64,000 nucleotides of DNA from Rhodanobacter sp. LX-99 (GCF_018599185.1 NZ_JAHFVL010000001.1:1240001-1304000), one strand, 5' to 3'; positions 17,527 through 27,068 are shown, counted from the stretch's first letter. Translations and numbers: made by a program. The notes: generated from the letters alone by a model not told the origin.

Positions 17527-19812
17527 ATGGATGTCGGACACGATCGACGTCACTCGTCTGCGTCGCATGAGGGCGGCCGCCTCGGCGGCGCGCGCTGGCC
17601 TGCGCGCGCGCAACGCCTGCTGGAGGCCAGCTACACGCTGTGCGTGGAAGGATTGCAGGAACCCCTGCGCCGTTGCCTGAGTGAATTCGAGAAGCAGCTT
17701 TTTGCGCTGGCCGAACGTGCGCACCATGCCGGCGAACAACAGGATTGCTTCGCCAGCCGGCAACGCGTGCTGCAGGGACGCACCACCTTCGCGCAGCGTT
17801 TCATGGAACGCCTCGGCAATGCGCTCGGCGAGATCGACCGTGCCAGGACCGCGCCAGCCGCGGCCTCCGCCGGCGTAAAGCCATGGCAAACGCTGGAACT
17901 GGTCGATCCCGGCGAGCAGGAAGTCTCGATGATGCTGGAGCAGCTGGGTGCCCGCGGCGAAGTGCGCCACAGCAGCGTGCTGTACGAACTGGGCCATCGG
18001 CTCGCGGTGCTGATCGGCGCACCGCCGCTGGAAGGCCAGGCGTTGCCGCTGGGCCCGCACGCCTTGGCGCAGGCATGCCATGAAGCCGGCGTCGAACTGG
18101 AGCTGCCGCTGAAGCATCAGCTGCTGTTGCTGCAGCACTTCGACCAGTGGGTGATCCAGGCGCTGGCGCCGTTGTACGACACCATCAACGCCCACCTGCA
18201 GGGCGACGGCATCCTGCCGCAGCTGCGCAGCATTCCGATCCCGCGGCACATCGGCAAACGCTCGCGTCCCGTCGCCGGCAATCCCGAGGCGGCCAGCGAG
18301 CCGGCACCGCCCGCCGGCCACGCCGGCACGGCGCAAACCGGCGCCTCCGGCGGCGATCCGATCGAGGTGCTGGAATCCCTGCGCGACCTGCTGGCGCGGC
18401 AACGCGCCGGCCAGAGCGGCGGCACCGGACGGACGGCCAGCCGCGCCGCCACCGAACAGGAACTGCAGTCCGCGCTGGGCGCCTTGCAGCAGCACCTGGC
18501 TCAGGTCACCGACCAGGCCGGCCGCGAACTGCGCAGTGCCGCACGGCTGCGCGAGGAACTGCTGGCCCAGCTCAACTTCGGCAAGCCCGGCGACGCGCCG
18601 CGCACCCAGCTCAGCGACGAGCAGGGCGACACGGTGGAACTGGTCGCGCGGCTGTTCGAGCAGCTCGGCCATCAACTGCAGCAGGGCGGCAACGCCCACC
18701 ATCTGCTCAGCGACCTGCAGTTGCCGGTGCTGCGCATGGCGGTGGCCGACCATGGCTTCTTCGAGAAGCGCGAACACCCGGCGCGCCGGTTGCTGGACAC
18801 GGTGACCGCCGCGGCGAACGACTGGCTCGACGGCAGCGACGACGAGAGCAACCGGCCGCTCGCGACCAAGCTCGAACAGCTGGTCAACCGCGCCAGCCAG
18901 GAACCGCCCAGCGCCGGCCTTTACACCACGCTGCTGGCCGACATCGAGCATCACCTGGCCTTGCTCACGCGCAAGGCGCAGGCGGCCGAGCGGCGCCACG
19001 TGGAAGCGGCACAGGGACGCGAGCGGCTGGACCAGGCGCGCCATCGCGCCGGCGAGCTGATGGCCGAACGCTTCGCGCAGTCGCCGCCGCGCGGCCTGCT
19101 GCGCGCCCTGCTCGACCGCGCCTGGTCCGACGTGCTGGCGCTGACCCTGCTGCGGCACGGCGAGGACAGCGAACCGTTCCGCGCGCAGCTGGCGATCACC
19201 GACCAGCTGCTCGGCCGCCTGCCGGTGGACGACCGCCTGCAACTGCAGGTGGAAGTGGAGTCCGGCCTGCAGCAGATCGGCATGCATGCCGAAGAAGCGG
19301 TGCAGGTGGCGCAGCGCCTGCTCGGTGCCGGCAAGCCCGACCCCGCCGTGGAGCTGCCCAGCGCCACCGATCTCGCGCTGCGCCTGAAGCAGCACCAGCG
19401 GCTGGGCGAACAGCAAGCCGCCCATGAGCCCGCCAGCGGTCCCGGATCGGCCGTTGCGCCAGCGGCTGCGACGATCGACCCGCGCCAGCAGCGCATCGAG
19501 CAGCACCTGCGCGAGTTGCCGTTCGGCAGCTGGTTCGAGTTCATCGACCCGGCCACCGGGCAGATCGCCCGGCGCAAGCTGGCCTGGTACTCGCCGATGT
19601 CCGGGCGCTGCCTGCTGGTCAGCCGGCGCGGCCAGCGCGGCGAGGAAATGACCCTGGCGCAACTCGCCCATGAAGTGGCCAGCGGCCGCGTGTGCGAGGT
19701 GCCGGCGCAGCCGGAGAGCCTGCTCGACCGCGCCTGGCGCGGCCTCACCGGCAGCCTGCGCCAGGCAGCCGAGCCACGCCGTTCCACCCCGCCGGAGGCC
19801 GCGCGTCGATGA
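17527..19812 (+). CDS. DUF1631 family protein
   Basis: A 761-residue cytoplasmic protein of the DUF1631 family, function unknown. Family-like segments include EFEKQLFALAERAHH near 55, QLGHQLQQGGNAHHLLSDLQLPVLRMAVADHGFFEKREHPARRLLD in the middle (shown here as one conserved block at about residues 378-423), and a C-terminal stretch FGSWFEFIDPATGQIARRKL. Alanine, arginine and glutamine rich throughout. It overlaps the PilZ gene by ATGA, so its role may be tied to c-di-GMP signalling. The start codon is not well supported; the first 25 residues look unconserved. Confidence 0.75.
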   Translation: MDVGHDRRHSSASHEGGRLGGARWPARAQRLLEASYTLCVEGLQEPLRRCLSEFEKQLFALAERAHHAGEQQDCFASRQRVLQGRTTFAQRFMERLGNALGEIDRARTAPAAASAGVKPWQTLELVDPGEQEVSMMLEQLGARGEVRHSSVLYELGHRLAVLIGAPPLEGQALPLGPHALAQACHEAGVELELPLKHQLLLLQHFDQWVIQALAPLYDTINAHLQGDGILPQLRSIPIPRHIGKRSRPVAGNPEAASEPAPPAGHAGTAQTGASGGDPIEVLESLRDLLARQRAGQSGGTGRTASRAATEQELQSALGALQQHLAQVTDQAGRELRSAARLREELLAQLNFGKPGDAPRTQLSDEQGDTVELVARLFEQLGHQLQQGGNAHHLLSDLQLPVLRMAVADHGFFEKREHPARRLLDTVTAAANDWLDGSDDESNRPLATKLEQLVNRASQEPPSAGLYTTLLADIEHHLALLTRKAQAAERRHVEAAQGRERLDQARHRAGELMAERFAQSPPRGLLRALLDRAWSDVLALTLLRHGEDSEPFRAQLAITDQLLGRLPVDDRLQLQVEVESGLQQIGMHAEEAVQVAQRLLGAGKPDPAVELPSATDLALRLKQHQRLGEQQAAHEPASGPGSAVAPAAATIDPRQQRIEQHLRELPFGSWFEFIDPATGQIARRKLAWYSPMSGRCLLVSRRGQRGEEMTLAQLAHEVASGRVCEVPAQPESLLDRAWRGLTGSLRQAAEPRRSTPPEAARR

Positions 19813-20159
19813 GTACCAGCAACAACCAGCGCCGCGCCGAACGCAAACGCGCCCCCGTCAACGCCATCGTCACCGACGTGATCAGCGGCCTGCCGATCGG
19901 CCACCTGGGCAACCTGTCCAGCACCGGCATGCTGCTGATCAGCGCGCAGGCGCCGCGCAGCGAAGCGCTGTACCAGGTCAGCATGACCCTGCCCGGCTCG
20001 GGCCGGATGCTGGCCCAGTCGCAGCCGATCGAAGTCGGCATCCAGGAACAGTGGCACGAGGCCGCCGCCAGTTCGGGCCAGATCTGGGCCGGCTATCGCA
20101 TCGTGGCGATCACCGACGCCGACGTCGCCCGGCTCGAGAGCTGGCTGGCGCAGGACTGA
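19809..20159 (+). CDS. PilZ domain-containing protein
   Basis: A 116-residue single-domain PilZ protein, a predicted c-di-GMP receptor. The N-terminus carries RRAERKRAPVNA, giving the RxxxR half of the motif, followed by LGNLSSTGMLLIS, which fits the (D/N)xSxxG half with Asn in the first position. The remainder forms the beta-barrel (GIQEQWHEAAASSGQIWAGY). Overlap with the DUF1631 gene by ATGA implies a shared complex or process. The target is unknown. Confidence 0.88.
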   Translation: MSTSNNQRRAERKRAPVNAIVTDVISGLPIGHLGNLSSTGMLLISAQAPRSEALYQVSMTLPGSGRMLAQSQPIEVGIQEQWHEAAASSGQIWAGYRIVAITDADVARLESWLAQD

Positions 20160-20333
20160 CGCCGCGCCAGGCGCTTCACTGGCGATCGCAGCGCACGCGC
20201 GTCATCATGGGCGTCTGCTTTCCCTTCCCCAGTTCACCACGGGCTGTACCGGCCCTGCGCGGAGGCCGCCAGCGGCGGCCACGGCACACGCAGACGATCC
20301 GGCAGCAGGGCAGCCCGCCGTCGAGGAATCACC

Positions 20334-21650
20334 ATGCACGATCAACTCGCCTCGCTGTACCCGCACCACCTGGCCACCGTGCGCGAACGCGCCGACAAGG
20401 CTATGGCGCTGGGCGGTTTCGACCACCTGCTGATCGCCGCGGGCACGCCGCTGCGCAAGTTCCTCGACGACCAGGACTACCCGTTCGTGGTCAGCCCGCA
20501 CTTCAAGCACTGGCTGCCGCTGACCGACGCGCCCGGCAGCTGGATCGCCTACACCCCGGGGACGAAGCCGAAGCTGGTGTTCGTGCAGCCGCACGACTAC
20601 TGGCACGTGGTGCCGGAAGCGCCGCACGGCTACTGGGTCGAGCACTTCGACATCGTCATCGTGCGCAGCGCGGCGGAAGCCATCGCGCAGCTGCCGGCCG
20701 GCAAGCGCGCGGTGATCGCACCGGCCTGCCCCGGCATCGACGGCGTGGAGGCCAACAACCCGCCGCCGGTGCTCGACTACCTGCACTGGCACCGCTCGTA
20801 CAAGACCCCGTACGAACTGGCGCTGATGCGCGAGGCCAGCCGCCTCGGCACGCGCGCGCACCGCGCCGCCGAGGCCGCGTTCCGCGCCGGCGAGAGCGAG
20901 TTCGGCATCCACCTGGCCTATCTCGCCGCCGCGCGCCAGATCGATGCCGAATTGCCCTACGCCAGCATCGTCGGCCTGAACGAACACGGCGCTGTGCTGC
21001 ACTACACGAATTTCGACCGCACGCCGCCCGCGCACAGCCGTTCGTTCCTGATCGACGCCGGCGCCAGCGCCGCCGGCTACGCCAGCGACATCACACGCAC
21101 CTATGCCGCGCCGCAGGCCGCCGAATTCCAGGCGCTGATCGACAGCGTCGACGCCGCCCAGCAGGGTTTCGTAGCGAAGGTGCGCGCCGGGCAGAGCTAC
21201 CCCGAGCTGCACATCCACGCCCACCACGTGCTGGCCGGCGTGCTGCGCGAGCACGGCTTCGTCCGCATGAGCGCGGAGAGCGCGGTCGAGTCCGGCGTCA
21301 GCAGCGCGTTCTTCCCGCACGGCCTCGGCCACCCGATCGGCCTGCAGGTGCACGACGTCGCCGGCTTCCAGCAGAGCGACCGCGGCGGCACGATCGCGCG
21401 TCCGGACGGCCATCCGTATCTACGCATGACCCGCGTGCTCGAACCGGGCATGGTGGTGACGATCGAGCCGGGCCTGTACTTCATCGACATGCTGCTGGCC
21501 GAACTGCGCGACAAGCCGTTCGCCGGCGACATCGACTGGGCGAAGGTCGACGCGTTCCGCCAGTACGGCGGCATCCGCATCGAGGATGACGTGGTGTGCA
21601 CCGACGGAGCCCCGGAAAACCTCACCCGCGACGCGTTCGCGCTGAGCTGA
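20334..21650 (+). CDS. pepQ: Xaa-Pro dipeptidase PepQ
   Basis: PepQ is a cytoplasmic M24 metallopeptidase that splits dipeptides with C-terminal proline. The 438-residue product has the family's full length and the five dinuclear metal ligands in order: Asp241 in LIDAGAS, Asp252 in ASDITRTY, His333 in GLGHPIGLQVHD, Glu378 in TIEPGLYF and Glu417 in GIRIEDDV. The N-terminal domain (HHLATVRERADKAM, VSPHFKHWLPL) is the PepQ/OPAA type, not the PepP type encoded at 25058. It stands alone, with 174 bases before it and 184 after it. Confidence 0.95.
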   Translation: MHDQLASLYPHHLATVRERADKAMALGGFDHLLIAAGTPLRKFLDDQDYPFVVSPHFKHWLPLTDAPGSWIAYTPGTKPKLVFVQPHDYWHVVPEAPHGYWVEHFDIVIVRSAAEAIAQLPAGKRAVIAPACPGIDGVEANNPPPVLDYLHWHRSYKTPYELALMREASRLGTRAHRAAEAAFRAGESEFGIHLAYLAAARQIDAELPYASIVGLNEHGAVLHYTNFDRTPPAHSRSFLIDAGASAAGYASDITRTYAAPQAAEFQALIDSVDAAQQGFVAKVRAGQSYPELHIHAHHVLAGVLREHGFVRMSAESAVESGVSSAFFPHGLGHPIGLQVHDVAGFQQSDRGGTIARPDGHPYLRMTRVLEPGMVVTIEPGLYFIDMLLAELRDKPFAGDIDWAKVDAFRQYGGIRIEDDVVCTDGAPENLTRDAFALS

Positions 21651-21834
21651 GCTGAGAGGGTTTTTCGCTCTTGGTTGCTTCAAGAGAAAATGCCCCGCGC
21701 AAACGATCGAACGTCCCGCTCTTCAGCCATCAAGGTTGAGCGGAGCCAGCGAGACGCCGCTGCGACATTCGTCCACACCGCGCCCACATCCGCGCGGCGT
21801 ATGCTGACGGGCAGGCAATGCAAGGATTCGTCGC

Positions 21835-22065
21835 ATGTCCCGTTCCGCGGTCTCCAACGCTCCGCCCGAAAGCTTCAGCGCACCGCGACGGCCGCTGCGG
21901 CGGCTGACGCTTGAACTGTTCGGCATCGTCGCGCTGAAGATCGCGGCGCTCACCTTGATCTGGTGGGTGGTGTTCGCGCCGCAGCCGAAACCCGACGTCA
22001 GCCCGGCTGCGATCGCACAGCGGCTGGCCCCCGCCTCGCACGCGCCGCCGGAAGCCCAGCCATGA
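21835..22065 (+). CDS. cydP: Putative small bd oxidase subunit CydP
   Basis: A 76-residue protein with one hydrophobic helix (LTLELFGIVALKIAALTLIW followed by WVVFAP) and a proline-rich tail. This pattern matches the family named cytochrome oxidase putative small subunit CydP, found directly upstream of cydA in Xanthomonadales and relatives. The stop overlaps the cydA start by ATGA (22062-22065). Assignment rests on the helix pattern and the position. Confidence 0.82.
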   Translation: MSRSAVSNAPPESFSAPRRPLRRLTLELFGIVALKIAALTLIWWVVFAPQPKPDVSPAAIAQRLAPASHAPPEAQP

Positions 22066-23663
22066 TCCTGATCGACGCCGATGTCGTCACGCTGTCACGC
22101 CTGCAGTTCGCGCTGACCGCGCTGTACCACTTCTTGTTCGTGCCGCTGACGCTGGGGCTGGTGTGGATGCTGGCGATCATGGAGAGCGTCTACGTGATGA
22201 CCGGGCGCGAGGTATGGAAGCGCATGGTGCAGTTCTGGGGCGTGCTTTTCGGCATCAACTTCGCGATGGGCGTGGCCACCGGGGTGACGATGGAGTTCCA
22301 GTTCGGCATGAACTGGGCGTACTACTCGCACTACGTCGGCGACATCTTCGGCGCGCCGCTGGCGATCGAGGGGCTGATGGCGTTCTTCCTGGAAGCCACC
22401 CTGATCGGCGTGTTCTTCATGGGCTGGGAGCGCATCTCGCGCATCAAGCACCTGCTGGTGACGTGGTTCCTCGCGCTGGCCACCAGCCTGTCGGCGCTGT
22501 GGATCCTGATCGCGAATGCGTGGATGCAGCATCCGGTCGGTTCCGAATTCAATCCGGCGACGATGCGCATGGAAGTGACCTCGTTCTCCGAGGTGTTCTT
22601 CAATCCGGTGGCGCAGGAGAAATTCGTGCACACGGTGAGCGCCGGCTACGTGCTGGGCGCGATGTTCGTGCTGTCGATCAGCGCGTGGTACCTGCTGCGC
22701 GGGCGCAACGTGGATTTCGCCAAGCGCTCGATGACGGTGGCGGCGAGCTTCGGGCTGGCGGCGGCGTTGTCGGTGGTGGTGCTCGGTGACGCGTCCGGCT
22801 ACACCGTGTCGCTCAACCAGAAGATGAAGATGGCGGCGATCGAGGCGATGTGGCACACCGAGCCGGCGCCGGCTTCGTTCACCCTGTTCGGCGTTCCCGA
22901 CGTGGCCCAGCGCACCACCCATTTCGCGGTGAAGATTCCCTGGGTGATGGGCCTGATCGGCACCCGTTCGCTCGACGAAACGATGCCCGGCATCGCGGAA
23001 CTGGTGGATGCCGCCAAGGGCCGCATCGGCAACGGCATCCAGGCCTATGACGCGATGCTGATGCTGCGCCAGGACAAGGACAACGCGCAGGCGAAGGCCA
23101 CGCTGGCCGCGCACGACAAGGATCTGGGTTATGCGCTGCTGCTGAAGAAATATGTCGACGACCCGCGCCAGGCCACGCCGGCGGACATCCAGAAGGCCGC
23201 CGACAGCACGATCCCGAACGTGCCGGTGCTGTTCTGGGCATTCCGCATCATGGTCGGCTGCGGCTTCTATTTCATCGCCCTGTTCGCGTTCTCGTTCTGG
23301 AAGGCCAGCACGCGCACGCTGGACAGCCAACGCTGGTATCTGCGCCTGGCGCTGTGGAGCCTGCCGCTGCCGTGGATCGCGATCGAGCTGGGCTGGATCG
23401 TGGCCGAATACGGCCGACAGCCATGGGCGATCGAGGGCGTGCTGCCGACGGCTCTGGGCGTGTCGTCGGTGAGCGCCGGCCAGGTGCTGACGTCGCTCGG
23501 CGGCTTCGTGTTTTTCTACACCGCGCTGGCGATCGTCGACGTGTTTCTGATGCTGAAGTTCGTGCGCAAGGGACCGGACGGGCTGGGCATCTGGCCGCAA
23601 AGCAATCCCCCTCCCCCATTGGGAGAGGGTTGGGGTGAGGGTTCGGTCGGAGCGAACCCATGA
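22062..23663 (+). CDS. cydA: Cytochrome bd ubiquinol oxidase subunit I
   Basis: CydA carries hemes b558, b595 and d and the quinol site of the bd oxidase. The 533-residue product has the family start (DVVTLSRLQFALTALYHFLF, with the His for heme b595) and FGINFAMGVATGVTMEFQFG. It also has the Q-loop region and GRQPWAIEGVLPTALGVS. The Q-loop is of the longer, E. coli-like type. The last about 20 residues (SNPPPPLGEGWGEGSVGANP) are encoded by an intergenic-type repeat, unlike known CydA ends. It is coupled to cydP by ATGA, and cydB follows after 111 bases. Confidence 0.97.
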   Translation: MILIDADVVTLSRLQFALTALYHFLFVPLTLGLVWMLAIMESVYVMTGREVWKRMVQFWGVLFGINFAMGVATGVTMEFQFGMNWAYYSHYVGDIFGAPLAIEGLMAFFLEATLIGVFFMGWERISRIKHLLVTWFLALATSLSALWILIANAWMQHPVGSEFNPATMRMEVTSFSEVFFNPVAQEKFVHTVSAGYVLGAMFVLSISAWYLLRGRNVDFAKRSMTVAASFGLAAALSVVVLGDASGYTVSLNQKMKMAAIEAMWHTEPAPASFTLFGVPDVAQRTTHFAVKIPWVMGLIGTRSLDETMPGIAELVDAAKGRIGNGIQAYDAMLMLRQDKDNAQAKATLAAHDKDLGYALLLKKYVDDPRQATPADIQKAADSTIPNVPVLFWAFRIMVGCGFYFIALFAFSFWKASTRTLDSQRWYLRLALWSLPLPWIAIELGWIVAEYGRQPWAIEGVLPTALGVSSVSAGQVLTSLGGFVFFYTALAIVDVFLMLKFVRKGPDGLGIWPQSNPPPPLGEGWGEGSVGANP

Positions 23664-23754
23664 ATACTTGCCCAACCATCCGGATTGCTCTTTCGCTGTG
23701 TTTTTCCGCCAGCCCGAACCCTCACCCCCAACCCCTCTCCCAATGGGAGAGGGG
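23607..23754. repeat. Inverted pair of a 40-bp repeat between cydA and cydB
   Basis: Copy 1 (23607-23646) overlaps the end of cydA; copy 2 (23714-23754) is its reverse complement with few differences. Each contains CTCCCAATGGGAG-type inner symmetry. AGCAATCC (23601-23608) can also pair with GGATTGCT (23682-23689). The whole unit could form a long hairpin in the cyd mRNA. Confidence 0.85.
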
Positions 23755-23774
23755 AGCTTATTGAGGATATCGCC

Positions 23775-24905
23775 ATGTTCGACTACGCCACGCTGCGGGT
23801 GATCTGGTGGGCCTTGCTCGGCACGCTGCTGATCGGCTTCGCGATCATGGACGGCTTCGACTTCGGCGTCGCCGGCCTGTTGAAAGTGCTGGGCCGCGAC
23901 AACGAGGAACGCAAGGTATTGCTGGAAGGCATCGAACCGACCTGGGAGGGCAACCAGGTATGGTTCATCGTGGCCGGCGGCGCGACGTTCGCGGCGTGGC
24001 CGATGCTTTACGCGGTGTCGTTTTCCGGCATGTACTTCGCCATCGCGCTGGTGCTGCTGGCGCTGATCCTGCGCCCGGTCGGCTTCAACTTCCGCGGCAA
24101 GATCCACGACCCGCGCTGGGCTTCGCTGTGGGATTGGGTGCTCACCGGCTCCGGGCTGGCGGTGATGCTGGTGGCCGGCATCGCATTCGGCAACCTGTTC
24201 CTCGGGCTGCCGTTCCGCTTCGACGACGACCTGCGCATGAACTGGCACGGCGGCTTCCTCGACTTGCTGCATCCCTTCGCGCTGCTGTGCGGGCTGGTCT
24301 CGCTCGGCATGCTGCTGGCGCACGGCGCCTGCTTCGCCGCGCTGAAGGCCGACCACGCCATCGCGGTGCGCGCGGTGGCGATCGCGCGCTGGACGACCCT
24401 GGCGTTTGCCGCGCTGTACGTGCTGGCCGGCGTGTGGCTGGCCTACGGCATCCCCGGCTACGCGATCACCGGCCCGGCGGTGACCGAGGGCGTTTCCAAT
24501 CCGCTGTACAAGCAGGTCGCCCACGGCAGCAGCTGGTTTGCCGGCTACATGCAGTATCCGTGGTTCTGGGCTGCGCCACTGCTGGCGCTGGCCGCGGCGG
24601 TCGGCGTGCAGGCGCTGGTCGGCCGGCGCAGCGTGGCCGGTTTCGTCGCCAGCAGCCTGATGGTGGGCGGCACGATCGCCTCGGCCGGCTTCGCGCTGTT
24701 TCCGTTCCTGCTGCCGTCCAGTCTCGACCCGCATTCCAGCCTCACCGTGTGGGACGCCTCGTCGAGCCGCGGCACGCTGCAATTGATGCTGGTGGTTACC
24801 GCCGTGCTGTTGCCGATCGTCATCCTCTACACCGGTTGGGTGTACCGGGTGATGCGCGGACGGGTCACGCTGGAGCAGGTGCGCAAGGCGCATGGCGGTT
24901 ATTGA
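23775..24905 (+). CDS. cydB: Cytochrome bd ubiquinol oxidase subunit II
   Basis: CydB is the heme-free partner subunit of the bd oxidase. The 376-residue product starts [20 protein letters not shown] and has [40 protein letters not shown] and multiple membrane helices typical of the family. It is separated from cydA by the inverted repeat pair, which could influence relative expression, and is followed 15 bases later by cydX. Confidence 0.97.
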   Translation: MFDYATLRVIWWALLGTLLIGFAIMDGFDFGVAGLLKVLGRDNEERKVLLEGIEPTWEGNQVWFIVAGGATFAAWPMLYAVSFSGMYFAIALVLLALILRPVGFNFRGKIHDPRWASLWDWVLTGSGLAVMLVAGIAFGNLFLGLPFRFDDDLRMNWHGGFLDLLHPFALLCGLVSLGMLLAHGACFAALKADHAIAVRAVAIARWTTLAFAALYVLAGVWLAYGIPGYAITGPAVTEGVSNPLYKQVAHGSSWFAGYMQYPWFWAAPLLALAAAVGVQALVGRRSVAGFVASSLMVGGTIASAGFALFPFLLPSSLDPHSSLTVWDASSSRGTLQLMLVVTAVLLPIVILYTGWVYRVMRGRVTLEQVRKAHGGY

Positions 24906-24920
24906 AGGGAGTGCGGACCG

Positions 24921-25061
24921 ATGTGGTATTTCTCATGGATCCTCGGGCTGGGCCTGGCCTGCGCCTTCGCGATCCTCAATGCGATGTGGTACGAAGTGCA
25001 CGCCACCGACGAGGCAAACCGCCTGCGTGACGATTCGGAGCTGCCGGACGAATTGACCTAG
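24921..25061 (+). CDS. cydX: Cytochrome bd oxidase small subunit CydX
   Basis: CydX is a single-helix subunit needed for bd oxidase stability. The 46-residue product MWYFSWILGLGLACAFAILN and the following AMWYE match the family strongly. AGGGAGTG precedes the ATG at 24921. Its stop codon TAG lies in a CTAG palindrome that also contains the stop of the convergent pepP gene, so the two coding regions overlap by three bases with no room for a terminator. Confidence 0.93.
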   Translation: MWYFSWILGLGLACAFAILNAMWYEVHATDEANRLRDDSELPDELT

Positions 25062-26398
25062 CGCCCGGCCAGCAACGCCTCGATCGCCTCGGCCTCTTTC
25101 GGCACGGCCGCGGTCAGCACCTCGTTGCCGTCGCGGGTCACCGCCACGTCGTCCTCGATGCGGATGCCGATGCCACGCCAGCGCTCGGCCACCGAGCGGT
25201 CGTCCGGCGGCACGTACAGGCCCGGCTCCACCGTCAGCACCATGTCCGGTTCGAGCAGGCGCGATTCGCCGTCGACCCGGTAGTCGCCCACGTCGTGCAC
25301 GTCCAGCCCCAGCCAATGGCCGGTCTTGGCCGGAAAGTAGCGCCGGTAGCTGCCGTCGGCGATCGCCGTGTCGGCATCGCCCTTGAGCAGGCCGAGCTCG
25401 CACAGGCCTTCGGCCAGCACGCGCACCGCTGCCGTGTGCGCGGCGCCGAACGGCCGCCCCGGGCGCACCTCGTCGATCGCCGCCAGCTGCGCGGCCAGCA
25501 CCACTTCGTACAGCGCGCGCTGCTCGCGGCTGTAGCGGCCGTTGACCGGGAACGTGCGGCTGATGTCGGACGCGTAGCAGTCCAGTTCGGCGCCGGCGTC
25601 GATCAGCAGCAGCTCGCCGTCGCGCAACGTCGCGCGGTTGCTCTGATAGTGCATCACGCAGGCATTCGCGCCGCCGGCGACGATCGGCGCGAACGCCGGC
25701 ACCGCGCCGCAGCTGCGCACCACGCGCAGCAGTTCGGCTTCCACCTCGTACTCGTGGCGCCCCGGCACGGCGACCTGCATCGCGGCCAGGTGCGCGTCCA
25801 CCGCGATCGCCGCGGACGCGCGCATCAGCTTCAGTTCGGCGCGCGACTTGTACAGGCGCAGATCGTGCAGCAAGTGGCCAAGCGCCACGAATTCCTTCGG
25901 CACCACGCCGCCGCCGCGCAACTGGCGCAGGCGGCGCATCCAGCCGAGCAGTTGCGCGTCGAACGCCGGCTCGCGGCCGAAGTGGCAGTACACCCGGCCG
26001 CGGCCCTCGATCATGCCGGGCAGGATGTCGTCGATGTCCTCGATCGGGAACGCGTCGTCCATGCCGTAGTCGGCCACCGCCCGTTCGGTGCCGATCGACT
26101 GGCCGTGCCAGCGCTCGCGCTCGGGATCGTGCTCGCGGCAGAACAGCACCGCCTCGCCATGCCGGCGCCCCGGCAGCAGCGCCAGCACCGCATCGGTCTC
26201 GGGAAAGCCGGCGAGGTAATGGAAGTCCGAATCCTGCCGGTACGGCCACGCCGCATCGGCATTGCGCATGCGCTCGGGCGCGGCGGCGACCAGCAACACC
26301 GCGTCTTCGCCGGCCATCTGCATCAGCTGACGCCGGCGCCGCGCGAATTCGTCCGGGCCGATCGCCAGCGCGGCCAGTTTCGGGGCGCTCGGGATCAA
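25058..26398 (-). CDS. pepP: Xaa-Pro aminopeptidase PepP
   Basis: PepP is an M24B metallopeptidase that releases N-terminal residues before proline. The product has the metal ligands in LLIDAGAE, YASDISRTF, GHWLGLDVHDVG, VEPGLYV and GIRIEDDV, and the N-terminal domain GPDEFARRRRQLMQMAGEDA and FHYLAGFPETDAVL. The start is uncertain: a TTG at 26398 overlaps the ygfB stop by four bases and gives 446 residues, while an ATG at 26437 gives 459. No ribosome binding site decides between them. ygfB-pepP is the order also seen in E. coli. Confidence 0.93.
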   Translation of the reverse strand: MIPSAPKLAALAIGPDEFARRRRQLMQMAGEDAVLLVAAAPERMRNADAAWPYRQDSDFHYLAGFPETDAVLALLPGRRHGEAVLFCREHDPERERWHGQSIGTERAVADYGMDDAFPIEDIDDILPGMIEGRGRVYCHFGREPAFDAQLLGWMRRLRQLRGGGVVPKEFVALGHLLHDLRLYKSRAELKLMRASAAIAVDAHLAAMQVAVPGRHEYEVEAELLRVVRSCGAVPAFAPIVAGGANACVMHYQSNRATLRDGELLLIDAGAELDCYASDISRTFPVNGRYSREQRALYEVVLAAQLAAIDEVRPGRPFGAAHTAAVRVLAEGLCELGLLKGDADTAIADGSYRRYFPAKTGHWLGLDVHDVGDYRVDGESRLLEPDMVLTVEPGLYVPPDDRSVAERWRGIGIRIEDDVAVTRDGNEVLTAAVPKEAEAIEALLAGR

Positions 26399-26958
26399 TG
26401 CACGGTGCCACTGGCGGACGGGCCGGGCGCGGCGCATTCGGTGTGCAGCAGCATCGCGGCAACGCGCACGAATTCCTGCACCTCGATCAGCGCGTCCTCG
26501 TCCTCATCCTCGCTGCCGAAATCGAACGAGGACGCAGCAATCGTACCGAGATCGCGCAGCACCTCCTGCGCCTCGTCCGACAGCTGCGCATGCGCCGCCG
26601 TGCCGGCCAGGCCGAAGCCGCCGAGGAAGCCGCGGCACCAGTCGACCATCGCCTCGGCGCGTTCTTCCAGCGGACGGTCGTCCTCCGGCAACAGCGGTTC
26701 GAAGCCCAGCTCGGGGTCGGCCAGCTCGGTTTCGCTCTGCCGGGCCAGCCGGTCCAGCAAGGCCAGGTCATCTGCGGAGGGATCGCTTGCCTCGCCGTCG
26801 AGTTGCAGCGCGGCCAGCACGGACGTGCCGCGCAACGAGCCGCCGCCGGCCAGGTAGCCGCACAGCGAGCCATGCAATTCGCTGGCCTCGGTGCCCAGGC
26901 GCAGGCGCGTGATCAGCGCGTCGATGTCGTCGTGGCCCACCAGCCCGGGTGCCGTCAT
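26395..26958 (-). CDS. ygfB: YgfB/YecA (UPF0149) family protein
   Basis: A 187-residue protein with the family signature SELHGSLCGYLAGGG near 27-41 and DWCRGFLGGFGLAG near 105. YgfB homologues in Pseudomonas modulate expression of a peptidoglycan amidase gene, so a link to cell wall control is possible; the target here is unknown. AAGGAGC precedes the ATG. It is divergent from the TIGR02449 coiled-coil gene and zapA, and it is coupled to pepP. Confidence 0.9.
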   Translation of the reverse strand: MTAPGLVGHDDIDALITRLRLGTEASELHGSLCGYLAGGGSLRGTSVLAALQLDGEASDPSADDLALLDRLARQSETELADPELGFEPLLPEDDRPLEERAEAMVDWCRGFLGGFGLAGTAAHAQLSDEAQEVLRDLGTIAASSFDFGSEDEDEDALIEVQEFVRVAAMLLHTECAAPGPSASGTVH

Positions 26959-27068
26959 GGCGATGCTCCTTCAAGGAATGGCCGCCAGTTTAATGCAGCC
27001 GCCGGGCCTGCCACCGCCCCGGCCGCCGACGGGCTGATTTCCACCGGCGTCCTGTTATAGTTTCTGGC

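Noticed and set aside
21651..21834. FNR/ANR site upstream of the cyd operon
   Set aside because: The only symmetry (TCAAGGTTGA at 21730-21739) does not match TTGAT-N4-ATCAA.
22095..24893. A 932-codon minus-strand frame opposite cydA and cydB
   Set aside because: It is antisense to certain genes, is low complexity and His/Arg rich, and is unlike any protein.
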